A stretch of DNA of 42,090 bases, taken from the NCBI GenBank assembly GCA_943789025.1, contig CALSSN010000001.1, positions 1 to 42,090 of the forward strand, in the 5' to 3' direction. The stretch comes from an uncultured Verrucomicrobiales bacterium. GTDB lineage: Bacteria > Verrucomicrobiota > Verrucomicrobiia > Verrucomicrobiales > DEV007. The notes below the pieces were generated by a model. That model was given only the letters and a program-made list of their open reading frames with translations, was not told where the DNA came from and did no database searches. Below are positions 32,041 to 40,961 of this stretch, one piece after another; the stretch's first letter is position 1, and each line of letters starts with the position of its first letter. A program made the translations under genes and the position numbers.

Positions 32041-34896
32041 TTACTCATCACGCCACGTCATCCGAGTAAAGTCCCGCACTCCTAAATACAACGAATCGCT
32101 TCCTTCTGATTTTATCCACTCGAGATCCAGGACGACAAAATACTTCTCCCCCCACCGCATCTCATCATTCAGAACCGCTGCCTGATCCGAGCCCACGCGG
32201 ACAAATGCCTGGTAAAAGGGCTCGAAATGAGGCGGCCTGATTTCAAGACATAAATAGCCTGCCTCCTCCGAGAATTCCGAATCAAAACTTTGTGAACGAC
32301 TGGCCACTACCATGAACTCATCAACTTTCCCTTCTGATTTCCGAGCGATGAATTTTTCCAGAATCTTGTCTTCACAATGGACAAAAAACTTCCAGTCCAC
32401 CTTGTATCCATCTTCGGATTCCTCGACCGCAACTTGGTATCCTCTCGGATTACCAGCACTCGTCACCTGATATAAAATAGCTTCCTGATTTCCTGATGAA
32501 GTCACCCCACGGTAGGTTTCCTTCACCGTACGAACATCGACTGCTATCGAGTTTCTGCCCCGGTAGTAAGCCTTTAGTTCATTTTTTATTTTTGGAGCGC
32601 CGAGCGTGTAACGCAGTCTCTCACTGGGAGTCTCCGCTGCGAGAAATGCGTCAAGGACCGCGCGCGGCCCCTCTTTGGCTGCGACAGGAACTTCTCTCCT
32701 GCCTGGTTTTCTCGCCTCCTCTCCGTCCAGGTTCACGACCTTGTTTCTCAGCCCAGATAGTATTTCTTCGGTCCTGTTTTCCAAAGGAATAGAAAACCCA
32801 GAAGCAGCAGGGATGACAACACCCTCCGACTCACGTAATCGTATCGCCTTGAGAACCTGATTGTCCTGCAGGTTAATTTTCTCGGACAGGCTTACTGTCT
32901 CATCTGTTTTCTCCACAGAAGGCTCTTTCACGGTCGCGGAAGATACATCCATCGGTGAAGGCGTATCCTTTCTCTTTCCGTTCAGGCCATCAGGGATCTC
33001 ACTGCGATTCACAGCGCCACGATCCAGAATTTCTACAATTCCTTGCATGCCTCCCCGTTGATACAAGAGGTAGGCACCCCCACCCCCACCCACAGCGACC
33101 ATCGCGAACAGAACCAAAAACAGGAACCGCGCATGAGAGCTTTTTTTCTCTTCAGACTTCGCAAGTCCATCAGAAGACCCTGACAAAGACCCTAACGGAA
33201 TACTGACATTCCCCTCCCTTGTGGGCTGCTCTTTGACTTGCTGCTTGCCTCCCCTTTCGTTTCCCTGGCCAGCCTCAGGTGTTGCTAGCGACACTTTCTG
33301 AGAGTTGGAAACTTGGCGATTTGAATAACCACTCGGGCGGCCCTGCGGCAGTGAATCCTGAGCCCTGGAGAGTGACTCGAAGCGCTCTTCATGAGACCGA
33401 GGAATCTCTTCGGAATGCTTCTGTTCATGCTCTTTTTCATCAGAGGGCAGCATGAAATAAGTAATCAGGTCTTCCTCGCTCGATCCCGCAACCACGACTG
33501 GACTATCTGGCGAACTTTTCTCTTTTTCTTCTTTCTGATCCGAGAGACCCAGCCCACCAGTTTTATTCTGCTGACTGTCTTCAGATTGAGACGTGAGGGA
33601 ACCCATCGGCGCGTGATCGGCCTGCCGCCCGACAGACTCTTCCTTTCGGCCTGAGCGCCCCCTTTCCCGGCCTGACTCGGTGAGCCCGCCCTCCACATCA
33701 CCGCCCACTTTACTGCGCTCCTTCAAGCGACGGATCAAATTAGCCGCTTCTCCCAGTTCTCCTCTTTTCGGCACCGGTTGCGCTTCGCCCTCCCTGCCCG
33801 CATATCCTGACCACGCGCGCTCTGATCCACGGAGCTCTTCGCTTGGTCCCTTTACGGCATCTGTCTCCGAGGCCGAGAGTGACTTCTTCCCACCTGCCAT
33901 CGCCGGGTCTGAAGCGCCCTCTCCTGTCTCTGAAGAATGTCTGGAGTCTTTATGCTTCGAATCCGGTTCTTCATGCTTCGCAAGCGCAAGCCCAACGGGT
34001 GAAAGCGCAGCACGCACGGCGTTGCTTTCCTTGGCACCTCCGCCCTCTGGAGGTTCGGAAAGCCCATCCGCTTCTGTCCGATCTTGGGCCTCAGCAGACC
34101 GCATCTCCTTTTCCGGCTGACTTTTTCTCTTATTTGGCGGCACTGCTTTTCCTGGGATGACTGGCTCTGCAGTGACCGGAAGATCGGTTGCGCTCAACTT
34201 CTCAGATGAGGTCGGTTTGCCTGCCTTCTCACCGCCCGCATTCTCGCCGGATGCTTGATCTTCCTTTCCCAGCGCTCCTGCCTGCCTTGAGTCGACACTT
34301 ATTTTTGTCGTCTCCACATCCGCTGCTGCTCGGAATTTTTCTGGCGAAGGAACTGCAGGACCACTGGTCATCACTCTACCGCCTGGCGGTGACGGTTCCT
34401 CCGCGGTTGCTAAATTTGCAGCCACCGTATCTTTCTCAAGGCCATGGCCCTCCACTTTCAAATCCAGGTCTTCGGCCGCCTCGATGTCCTCATCGATTGC
34501 ATCGTCGGCGACAAGCGGATTAAGAAAATCTGCACCCGCTGAGCGCCGTGGAGCGGAATCCATCTCTGAATCATTGCCCTCATCCTCTTCGCTCCCTTCT
34601 TCAGTGAGAGGCCCCTCGCCCACTGATTTCCCTTCCTGCTGAAGCTGACGCACTTTCTCGCCAAGCCTCTTCAGCGCATTACTTTTTAACGGCCGCTGAA
34701 TCGGCGCAGCCCCAGGAGCGGCGTCTTCTTCCATGCCCGCTTGTCCTGGGTCAGAAACCTGAGGGTCGCCTGAGAAATCATCACCTAATTCCTCCATCAT
34801 CGCGATCACTTCCAAGGCGAGATCGTCCCGAGAAAGACTGGCTTCCTGTTCCTCAGGAACCCGGGGAGAGGACGGGTCGTTTGCTTCCTCGCTCAT
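32041..34896 (-). CDS. Very long disordered single-pass membrane protein
   Basis: 951 residues from ATG 34896 (MSEEANDPSSP); a GTG at 34926 would add ten residues. Residues 1 to about 585 are of low complexity: rich in Glu, Ser, Gly, Lys and Pro, with scattered short helical motifs (LALEVIAMMEELGDDFSGD at the start; LKRLGEKVRQLQQEGKS) and little hydrophobic core. One transmembrane helix follows (about 588-610, RFLFLVLFAMVAVGGGGGAY) with a run of five glycines. The remaining 340 residues, probably outside, end in a compact domain (AVLDAFLAAETPSERLRYTL; LEIRPPHFEPFYQAFVRVGS). No family is recognised. It follows the FHA/coiled-coil gene by 284 bp on the same strand. A Ser/Thr-rich cytoplasmic tail beside a phosphothreonine-binding FHA protein suggests a phosphorylation-linked scaffold; that is inference. 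Confidence 0.8.
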   Translation of the reverse strand: MSEEANDPSSPRVPEEQEASLSRDDLALEVIAMMEELGDDFSGDPQVSDPGQAGMEEDAAPGAAPIQRPLKSNALKRLGEKVRQLQQEGKSVGEGPLTEEGSEEDEGNDSEMDSAPRRSAGADFLNPLVADDAIDEDIEAAEDLDLKVEGHGLEKDTVAANLATAEEPSPPGGRVMTSGPAVPSPEKFRAAADVETTKISVDSRQAGALGKEDQASGENAGGEKAGKPTSSEKLSATDLPVTAEPVIPGKAVPPNKRKSQPEKEMRSAEAQDRTEADGLSEPPEGGGAKESNAVRAALSPVGLALAKHEEPDSKHKDSRHSSETGEGASDPAMAGGKKSLSASETDAVKGPSEELRGSERAWSGYAGREGEAQPVPKRGELGEAANLIRRLKERSKVGGDVEGGLTESGRERGRSGRKEESVGRQADHAPMGSLTSQSEDSQQNKTGGLGLSDQKEEKEKSSPDSPVVVAGSSEEDLITYFMLPSDEKEHEQKHSEEIPRSHEERFESLSRAQDSLPQGRPSGYSNRQVSNSQKVSLATPEAGQGNERGGKQQVKEQPTREGNVSIPLGSLSGSSDGLAKSEEKKSSHARFLFLVLFAMVAVGGGGGAYLLYQRGGMQGIVEILDRGAVNRSEIPDGLNGKRKDTPSPMDVSSATVKEPSVEKTDETVSLSEKINLQDNQVLKAIRLRESEGVVIPAASGFSIPLENRTEEILSGLRNKVVNLDGEEARKPGRREVPVAAKEGPRAVLDAFLAAETPSERLRYTLGAPKIKNELKAYYRGRNSIAVDVRTVKETYRGVTSSGNQEAILYQVTSAGNPRGYQVAVEESEDGYKVDWKFFVHCEDKILEKFIARKSEGKVDEFMVVASRSQSFDSEFSEEAGYLCLEIRPPHFEPFYQAFVRVGSDQAAVLNDEMRWGEKYFVVLDLEWIKSEGSDSLYLGVRDFTRMTWRDE

Positions 34897-35180
34897 AACT
34901 TGAGATCGAACCCCTAGGGATATCACTAAACGCAGACACTTTCATCGTCTTATTGCGCTTTTTCAGTCTTCGCGACCTAAAAATCCCCAGCACCAGGCAA
35001 ATCCTTGAGCTGTCTTGCAGCAATCAGAACCATGCCGCCGCTGCCATCATCTCTTCCAACCTTCAGCCGTACGCCTGCCTACACTCAAAGCCGGACCAGC
35101 CTCTGCCTTCGCCCCGTTAGAGCTTCATCCTCTCCTGTCTCTCTTTTCTTATTCCGCTTCGGATACCAGAGAACTGCTTA

Positions 35181-36515
35181 CTACCCGAAACGGTTCTCTT
35201 GAGAGGCGGCGTTCAATTCCGCCGCCAACTCACGTGTGGACGCGAGCTCTTTTCGCAGGCTACTCATTTCAGATCGCGCCTTTTTCACGAACGCGATCAA
35301 GTCCTTGCCCTCTTTTTGAAGCGCCTCCCGTTCCCTCGTCAGCTTGTCAGACTCATCAATGACTGCCGCCAACTCTTTTTTGAGAGCTGCCAGGACTTTT
35401 TCTTCCTCCTGCCGCTCGCCTGTTCTTTCGGCGAGCTCTCTTCCGACAAGATCCAATTGATTCCGGCTATCCAACGCCCCACGTCCTCCCGCATCCTTGC
35501 CCTGAACCAGCTCCACCTGCTGCTCATCCTGAAGGATCACCTGCTCTTCCAATGAGCTCTCAATCTCCGCCTGCCCAAGGAGCTCCCGCTTCAAGCTCTT
35601 CCACCTTAACTCTCCTGCGGTTAATTCGCGATCAGAACCGGCTCTCGTGAAGTCGTTTCTTGATGCAGCTCTGGTTTGCACAGAACCTTCATCCATCCCG
35701 CCAGGAAAATTTCTAACTGTCTGAGCTTCGGGGTGGATCCGTTGTTTTTTAAAACTCTCTGCCACCGAGCCCTCCTTCAGAGGTTCCGGCGCAGCGCTCT
35801 CTAGCTCGGGCCGATGCTCCGTGGATTCCTCCAGCGGCGATGCCGGCTGGCCTGCCACGAGATCCCGGAGCCGAAATTGAGAAGCCCCCGTCTGCTTTGC
35901 TCCTGTTACAGGGGAATCCAGCGTCTCCGGCGCCTGCCTTTTCGCACCCTCTGCCCCTGCATCCCTGTCGCCCACGAGTGGCTGTATGCCTTCAGCCTCC
36001 ACCGTCTTTCTCACTCTCACAGGCTCTAAAGTTTCAGCGCCGCCAGAACCGTCAGAGTGCAGTCCTTCGCCTTGCTCCTGTCTCTGCTGAATTCCCGGGA
36101 TCAGGTTTACCGCGTTTTGCAACGTGGACTGATCCTTCGGTTCATCTTCCAATTCCTGGGCCACCATTCTAACCGATCCCGTTCCCCTTATGCCGGGAAT
36201 GGCATTCTGCCTCGACTCCAGACCCACTTCCATGAGTCGTATCAGCTGGCCGCCCAAGGCAATCACATCACCCTTCAAAATTTTCGTCTCACGAGTCACT
36301 TCACCATTGACCCGGATCTCTTCGTAGGAAGAACAATCGACCAACCAGTAATTTCCATCTTCCCGCTCCTCAATACGGGCATACTCATCGGTCACCGACT
36401 CGAGACCAACTGTCACTGATCCCTGCTCCGAACGCCCGATGGAAGCAGGCATTCTTTCGACAAAGAAAGCCGTCTTAGTACCCGAGAGTTCATCCTGAAC
36501 GAGAAATTTAAGCAT
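35181..36515 (-). CDS. FHA-domain protein with C-terminal coiled coil
   Basis: 444 residues. The N-terminal ~90 residues form a forkhead-associated domain: FFVERMPASIGRSEQGSVTV holds the conserved Gly-Arg that contacts phosphothreonine, and YWLVDCSSYEEIRVNGEVTR, GDVIALGGQLIRL provide the later strands with the V-N-G turn. The middle (about 100-290) is acidic, proline-rich and probably unstructured. From about residue 300 to the end the sequence is a long coiled coil (KKELAAVIDESDKLTREREA, KEGKDLIAFVKKARSEMSSL). Such proteins act as phospho-dependent adaptors. It lies directly upstream of the long disordered membrane protein on the same strand. No kinase gene is visible in the window. Confidence 0.85.
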   Translation of the reverse strand: MLKFLVQDELSGTKTAFFVERMPASIGRSEQGSVTVGLESVTDEYARIEEREDGNYWLVDCSSYEEIRVNGEVTRETKILKGDVIALGGQLIRLMEVGLESRQNAIPGIRGTGSVRMVAQELEDEPKDQSTLQNAVNLIPGIQQRQEQGEGLHSDGSGGAETLEPVRVRKTVEAEGIQPLVGDRDAGAEGAKRQAPETLDSPVTGAKQTGASQFRLRDLVAGQPASPLEESTEHRPELESAAPEPLKEGSVAESFKKQRIHPEAQTVRNFPGGMDEGSVQTRAASRNDFTRAGSDRELTAGELRWKSLKRELLGQAEIESSLEEQVILQDEQQVELVQGKDAGGRGALDSRNQLDLVGRELAERTGERQEEEKVLAALKKELAAVIDESDKLTREREALQKEGKDLIAFVKKARSEMSSLRKELASTRELAAELNAASQENRFG

Positions 36516-36554
36516 CGGTAACAGAAAGGAACATACCGGATCCGACAGCGGCGA

Positions 36555-36773
36555 TCAATGACAACCTCTATGATCCTCCCCCTTGAGATATCGCGTTCCG
36601 CCCGAGGCATTCGGTTCCACTCGCCCGTCCGCTCGAGTGACCAGAGCCATGCCTGATGAGACCTCCAAAAAAACCCGACCACGGCTGATGCAAGATCCTA
36701 CGCTAACGACTTGCCCCATCTCCCCAGACCCCCTAGCGTTCCGGCCCACTTGGATTCCACCGACTGACCTCAA
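36555..36773 (-). CDS. Possible small protein upstream of the FHA gene
   Basis: 72-residue frame on the strand of the FHA gene, 40 bp before its start. The part GQVVSVGSCISRGRVFLEVS, SGMALVTRADGRVEPN reads like a folded beta-rich segment, but an open frame of similar length exists on the opposite strand (36583-36798). No family recognised and no clear ribosome site. Confidence 0.3.
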   Translation of the reverse strand: MRSVGGIQVGRNARGSGEMGQVVSVGSCISRGRVFLEVSSGMALVTRADGRVEPNASGGTRYLKGEDHRGCH

Positions 36774-36794
36774 GATACCCAGAATCTCTTACAG

Positions 36795-37259
36795 ATGAAC
36801 CTGACAAGTCTGTTTTCCGTCGATCATATCCTCGACGACATGCAAGCGACCGAGCACTTCAATGCTCTGGAAGAGTTGGTCGACCACCTGGCGGGAGGCA
36901 ATTTTCTTGAGGGGCTTCCAAAACAGTCGGTCATGGAGGCGATCCGAAACCGCGAGAACCAGACCAGCACAGGCATTGGCTCGGGCGTCGCCATCCCACA
37001 CGCATTCGTGCCGGGGCTCAGATCGATCACAACAGTTTTCGGACGCTCGCACAAGGGAATCGACTTTGAAGCGATCGACCACGTTCCAGTCAATCTGGTT
37101 GTTCTTTTTATTGTTCCCGAAGATCAGTATCACACCCACCTCGAAACACTGGCTGCGATCGCAAAGATGCTCAACGACGGAGAGACGCGGGCCCGCCTGA
37201 TCGACGCTCCTGATGCGGAAGCCATTCTCTCCATCATCCAGGAGAGTTTCAGCGCATAA
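36795..37259 (+). CDS. PTS EIIA-type protein (PtsN/fructose class)
   Basis: 154 residues, a single PTS_EIIA type-2 domain in the cytoplasm. The phosphorylated histidine lies in TSTGIGSGVAIPHAFVPGLR (about residue 75). Further conserved parts are HFNALEELVDHLAGGN at the N-terminus and DQYHTHLETLAAIAKMLND near the C-terminus. In PtsN-type proteins phosphorylation by the nitrogen PTS (EI-Ntr, NPr) links carbon, nitrogen and potassium status; in many non-enteric bacteria such stand-alone EIIA domains are regulators and not sugar transporters. No EIIB/EIIC gene is adjacent, which favours a regulatory role. Start ATG 36795; argS follows after 131 bp. Confidence 0.88.
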   Translation: MNLTSLFSVDHILDDMQATEHFNALEELVDHLAGGNFLEGLPKQSVMEAIRNRENQTSTGIGSGVAIPHAFVPGLRSITTVFGRSHKGIDFEAIDHVPVNLVVLFIVPEDQYHTHLETLAAIAKMLNDGETRARLIDAPDAEAILSIIQESFSA

Positions 37260-37390
37260 CTCAGATCTGAAGATGCCATATCCGGCATCTCTTCCTCCAT
37301 CCTCCACCGAAGGTTGCCTGTGCCTTCGCTCGTGTTAGAATCCCGCCCGCATCCGCAACTCTTTTCATCCTTCCTGCACGGCCGACATCG

Positions 37391-39139
37391 ATGAGCCCGA
37401 CGCCAACTTTACCTACCCTCCTTGCTGACCTTGTCTCCGATGCCCTTGATGGTATCGGAGCGACGCTTCCCGAGGGATTTTCCCCTGAGATATCTCCCGC
37501 GTCTGACCCAAGGTTCGGGCATTACCAGACCAATGCGGCTCTCGTTCTCGCCCGCTCGTTGAAAGATAATCCACGGAATATCGCCACACGCATCAGCGAT
37601 GCCATCGGCGTCTCCGAACTCGCCACCCTCGAGGTTGCGGGGCCGGGCTTCCTGAACTTTAACCTTTCAGCGACTGCTCTTGGAAATGCGCTCACAGCTC
37701 TCGCCACTGACCCGCGTCTGGGGGTGGCTCTGGTGAGCTCTCCGGAGCGGATCATCATCGACTACTCCTCCCCCAACATCGCCAAGCCGATGCATGTCGG
37801 CCACATTCGGAGCACCATCATCGGCGACAGCCTGGCCCGCATCGCCCGCTTCGTCGGACACGATGTGATCGCCGACAATCACATCGGCGACTGGGGAACC
37901 CAGTTCGGAATGATTCTTCATGGCTGGAAAACCTTTCTCGATCATGCTGCCCTGGAAGCCAACCCCATTGCCGAACTCGTACGCTGTTACCGTGAGGTCA
38001 ACGCTGAGGTAAAAACCAATCCGGTGACTGCCGAAACGGCACGCCAGGAACTTGTCAAGCTTCAAGCCGGTGATCCCGAAAACACCAAAATCTGGCAGAA
38101 CTGCGTTGACCTCTCTCGAGCGGGTCTGCAGAAAATTTACGACCGCCTGGATATTCACTTCGACACCTGGTTAGGGGAATCTCATTACAACGATCGCCTG
38201 AGACCCCTCGTCGATGATCTCCTCAGAAAAAAAATTGCCACCAGGAATGACGGAGCTGTCTGCGTATTCTTCGAGGGAATTCCGAGGTTGGAGGGAAAGC
38301 CGGCGCTGATTCAGAAATCCGACGGTGGCTTCAATTACACGACCACAGATCTTGCCACCCTCGCATACCGGATCCATGACCAGCAGGCTACCAGGATCTG
38401 GTATGTTGTTGGCAGCCCACAGCGACTGCATTTCCAGGAGGTCTTTGAAATCGCTCGCCGCCACGAAATCGAAGCTGCTATGTGCCACATCGCCTTCGGA
38501 AGCATCCTCCAATCGGATCCGGAGAACCCCGAAGCCCCCCCCCAATTGATGCGCACCCGCGAGGGCAGAAGTATCGGCCTAGTCGAGGTGCTGGAAGAGG
38601 CCGTTGAGCGTGCGCGAAGCACCGTGGAAGAAAAGAATCCTGACCTTTCGGAGGATGAGAAGGCGGCTATCGCTGAGGCCGTTGGCATCGGCAGCATCAA
38701 ATACTTCGAGCTCTCACACGACCGCTCCACAGACTATGTTTTTTCCTGGGAAGGCATGCTCAGCCAGCAGGGAAACACCGCTCCTTATTTGATCTACAGC
38801 TATGTCCGGACGCGCTCGATCTTTCGGAAACTGGATCAGGAAATCGTCCCGGATCCGAAAAATGTTGAACTCACCGCGCCTGCGGAACTTGCTCTCGCTT
38901 TTAAGCTCACTCAGTTCGGAGACGCAGTCGCCGCCGTGCTGGTCGATCATCGGCCTCACCTTCTCTCAGCTTACCTTTACGAACTCGCGCGGCAGTTTCA
39001 TAGCTTTTTCGAGGCTTGCCCGGTGCTTCGCAGTGAAGGCACCACCCGCAACACTCGTCTTCTCCTCTGCGACACCACAGCAAGGGTGCTGGCTCAGGGG
39101 CTCAATCTACTTGGCATCAAGGTGGTCGAGCGCATGTAA
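37391..39139 (+). CDS. argS: Arginyl-tRNA synthetase
   Basis: Class I synthetase charging tRNA-Arg. 582 residues, full length. The additional N-terminal domain (about 1-115) precedes the catalytic core, whose HIGH signature is HVGH at 135-138 in SSPNIAKPMHVGHIRSTIIG. GDWGTQFGMILHGWK follows, then DGGFNYTTTDLATLAYRIHD and YVVGSPQRLHFQEVFEIARR. No clear KMSK motif, as is usual for this enzyme; MRTREGRSIGLVEVLEEAVE lies at that place. The C-terminal anticodon-binding DALR domain starts near residue 455. The frame is intact, in contrast to alaS. Just downstream lies a tRNA-Pro gene with repeat array. Confidence 0.95.
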   Translation: MSPTPTLPTLLADLVSDALDGIGATLPEGFSPEISPASDPRFGHYQTNAALVLARSLKDNPRNIATRISDAIGVSELATLEVAGPGFLNFNLSATALGNALTALATDPRLGVALVSSPERIIIDYSSPNIAKPMHVGHIRSTIIGDSLARIARFVGHDVIADNHIGDWGTQFGMILHGWKTFLDHAALEANPIAELVRCYREVNAEVKTNPVTAETARQELVKLQAGDPENTKIWQNCVDLSRAGLQKIYDRLDIHFDTWLGESHYNDRLRPLVDDLLRKKIATRNDGAVCVFFEGIPRLEGKPALIQKSDGGFNYTTTDLATLAYRIHDQQATRIWYVVGSPQRLHFQEVFEIARRHEIEAAMCHIAFGSILQSDPENPEAPPQLMRTREGRSIGLVEVLEEAVERARSTVEEKNPDLSEDEKAAIAEAVGIGSIKYFELSHDRSTDYVFSWEGMLSQQGNTAPYLIYSYVRTRSIFRKLDQEIVPDPKNVELTAPAELALAFKLTQFGDAVAAVLVDHRPHLLSAYLYELARQFHSFFEACPVLRSEGTTRNTRLLLCDTTARVLAQGLNLLGIKVVERM

Positions 39140-39352
39140 AAGCAACCACGGGTGAGCAAATAGAGGTCACCTTCTGCTTTGACCAGCCGAGGCGATTTCT
39201 GCCCACTTGGATGGGAGCTCTCAAGATGACCTCGGGATGACAATCAAATGTAAGCGATTCATCCTGAATGGATCGGGAGAAAGCGACTGGCATTTTCGGG
39301 TTTAGCCGTTGCAAAGAAGTTCGATCTCACCTAGGTACCTTCCGGTAGTGCA

Positions 39353-39429
39353 CGGGATGTAGCGCAGCTTGGTAGCGCGCCTCGTTCGGGACGAGGAGGT
39401 CGCTGGTTCGAATCCAGTCATCCCGACCA
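39353..39429 (+). tRNA. tRNA-Pro (anticodon CGG)
   Basis: 77 nt including encoded CCA. The acceptor stem CGGGATG pairs with CATCCCG. The anticodon arm is CCTCG-TTCGGGA-CGAGG, so the anticodon is CGG, reading CCG (Pro). The T arm is CTGG-TTCGAAT-CCAG with the usual GTTCGAATC core. The discriminator is A, followed by CCA at 39427-39429. Immediately after CCA lies a TTCCC-GCA-GGGAA hairpin that belongs to the repeat array. A -35-like TTGCAA at 39309 with a weak -10 (TAGGTA) 17 bp later could drive it. Confidence 0.95.
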
Positions 39430-39980
39430 CTTCCCGCAGGGAAATGTGGCAGGAAGCGGAGTGACTGGTGAGAACCAGCGCAGCGGTTCGACTGCCCCGA
39501 CCCGAAGGGGCTTGGAAGAAACGCGCGTCAGCGCCCCGCCGCAGAGAGTCGCCCAGCCGCCGCAGGACGCAGGAACCTGCAGGGGACGGCGCGGGCGGCT
39601 CAATCCAGTCATCCCGACCACTTCCCGCAGGGAAATGTGGCAGGAAGCGGAGTGACTGGTGAGAACCAGCGCAGCGGTTCGACTGCCCCGACCCGAAGGG
39701 GCTTGGAAGAAACGCGCGTCAGCGCCCCGCCGCAGAGAGTCGCCCAGCCGCCGCAGGACGCAGGAACCTGCAGGGGACGGCGCGGGCGGCTCAATCCAGT
39801 CATCCCGACCACTTCCCGCATGGAAATGTGGCAGGAAGCGGAGTGACTGGATAAGAACCAGCGCAGCGGTTCGACTGCTTTTGACCCGATGGGGCTTGGA
39901 GGAAACGCACGTCAGCGCCCGACCGCAGAGAATCGCCCAACTGCCACAGGAACTGGGGTGCGCTATCTGGCTGCCATATT
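39411..39980 (+). repeat. Tandem array of 191-bp units, each starting with the tRNA-Pro 3' end
   Basis: The 19-base tRNA end AATCCAGTCATCCCGACCA occurs at 39411-39429 (in the tRNA), 39602-39620 and 39793-39811, spaced exactly 191 bp apart. Units 1 and 2 are identical over their whole length by eye. Unit 3 is nearly identical for its first ~50 bases, then diverges gradually and fades near 39980. Each unit holds several hairpins: TTCCC-GCA-GGGAA right after CCA (broken in unit 3), CTGG-tgagaa-CCAG, CCCC-gacccgaa-GGGG and GCAGG-aa-CCTGC. The pattern closely parallels the 178-bp repeats behind E. coli tyrT, which also carry the tRNA's last 19 bases. Confidence 0.9.
39468..39662 (+). CDS. Possible arginine-rich small protein in the repeat
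   Basis: 64-residue frame with 13 Arg and 4 Lys (KKRASAPRRRESPSRRRTQE). Its TGA stop overlaps the GTG of the same frame in unit 2 (39659 onwards), which reads on through unit 3. The track record for such frames is poor: GC-rich repeats often stay open by chance. It is listed because the E. coli tyrT repeat region encodes a protamine-like peptide (Tpr) in the same place. The opposite strand is also open (39418-39621). Confidence 0.25.
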   Translation: MRTSAAVRLPRPEGAWKKRASAPRRRESPSRRRTQEPAGDGAGGSIQSSRPLPAGKCGRKRSDW

Positions 39981-40035
39981 TGCCAAAGCGGCCGGATCTG
40001 CCAGATCCGTTTCCCGATTACCCCTTACTTTTTCC

Positions 40036-40836
40036 TCACCGACTAAGCCGAGCCACTTTGCTGATTTCTTTTCCTGGCGCGTTGGTGAGCGGAAGTTCTG
40101 CCGCCATATTCAGCTTCTGCGGCGCAGACATAACAACCAGCAAAGGCTTGGCCCCTTTCTCGCGGACATTGCTCAACTCCGGGTAGAGGAGAGGAATCAT
40201 ACTGAAACAGATTTTATCTTCAGAAAATCGATCCACATGGACGACGCTGGCGTAGTGACCACTCCCTGAAACCTTAAAGGAATCTCCCTTCGCAAAAGGG
40301 ATCACATTGACTGAGCTTGCAGGCACAATGTATTCAATGTCCACATTCGGGAATTCCAGACAGCGCCCACGCACCACACAACCCGAGGGAACAAGGTCCT
40401 TCTCACTGAGCATCCGAGTGGAGAGCACCTCGAAAATCCCCGTCAGGTAGATCGGTGCCTCGTCCTCGTAATTTGAGATAAAATTGCGTTTCAAGAGGGC
40501 ATTCTGAACCTGCAGGTGAGTTGGCGAAAGATCATAAAATTTTGCGTAGAGCTCTTTTCCAGAGGCAATCATTCCCCCCGGAACATTGGTTGGTGAGAAA
40601 TCCCTGACCTCTTCCAGTTTATCGAGCTTCGTGAGAAGCTCGTAGTTCATGGGTTTTTCCGGGTGAGCAAACACATAAATACTGAAGAACCAGCAGAAGC
40701 TGGCAAGCCCGATCAGCACCGTGATAAGAATCGTCCACCAGAACAGCCCCGAGTCTGACCTCGACCGCAACACATTCCCGCCACCACCACCACCACTGCG
40801 GCGTGCATCATGCCTGTCTAAAAGATTCAAGCGCAT
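40036..40836 (-). CDS. Single-pass membrane protein, PVC-type, unknown function
   Basis: 266 residues. A basic N-terminus with a six-glycine run (RHDARRSGGGGGGNVLRSRS) is followed by one transmembrane helix (about 31-53, LFWWTILITVLIGLASFCWF). The remainder is outside the cytoplasm and begins VFAHPEKPMNYELLTKLDKL; LSPTHLQVQNALLKRNFISN and IYLTGIFEVLSTRMLSEKDL follow. I recall similar proteins in other Verrucomicrobia but know no function. The glycine run at the membrane border resembles that of the long membrane protein at 32-35 kb. The gene's end lies about 50 bp from the repeat array, on the opposite strand. Confidence 0.8.
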   Translation of the reverse strand: MRLNLLDRHDARRSGGGGGGNVLRSRSDSGLFWWTILITVLIGLASFCWFFSIYVFAHPEKPMNYELLTKLDKLEEVRDFSPTNVPGGMIASGKELYAKFYDLSPTHLQVQNALLKRNFISNYEDEAPIYLTGIFEVLSTRMLSEKDLVPSGCVVRGRCLEFPNVDIEYIVPASSVNVIPFAKGDSFKVSGSGHYASVVHVDRFSEDKICFSMIPLLYPELSNVREKGAKPLLVVMSAPQKLNMAAELPLTNAPGKEISKVARLSR

Positions 40837-40961
40837 CCTATCTTCTATGGTCTCCTCACTGTGGCTGATTCTTTCACTTTTTCCAATATCTTAGGCCTGA
40901 GCTCTGCATTTTTTCCAGTCCTCAATGGTTAGATTCCTCACAAACAGCTTCGGTTCAATTT

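Noticed and set aside
39411..39980. CRISPR-like array
   Set aside because: The units are 191 bp, contiguous and without unique spacers, and they begin with a tRNA end; not a CRISPR.
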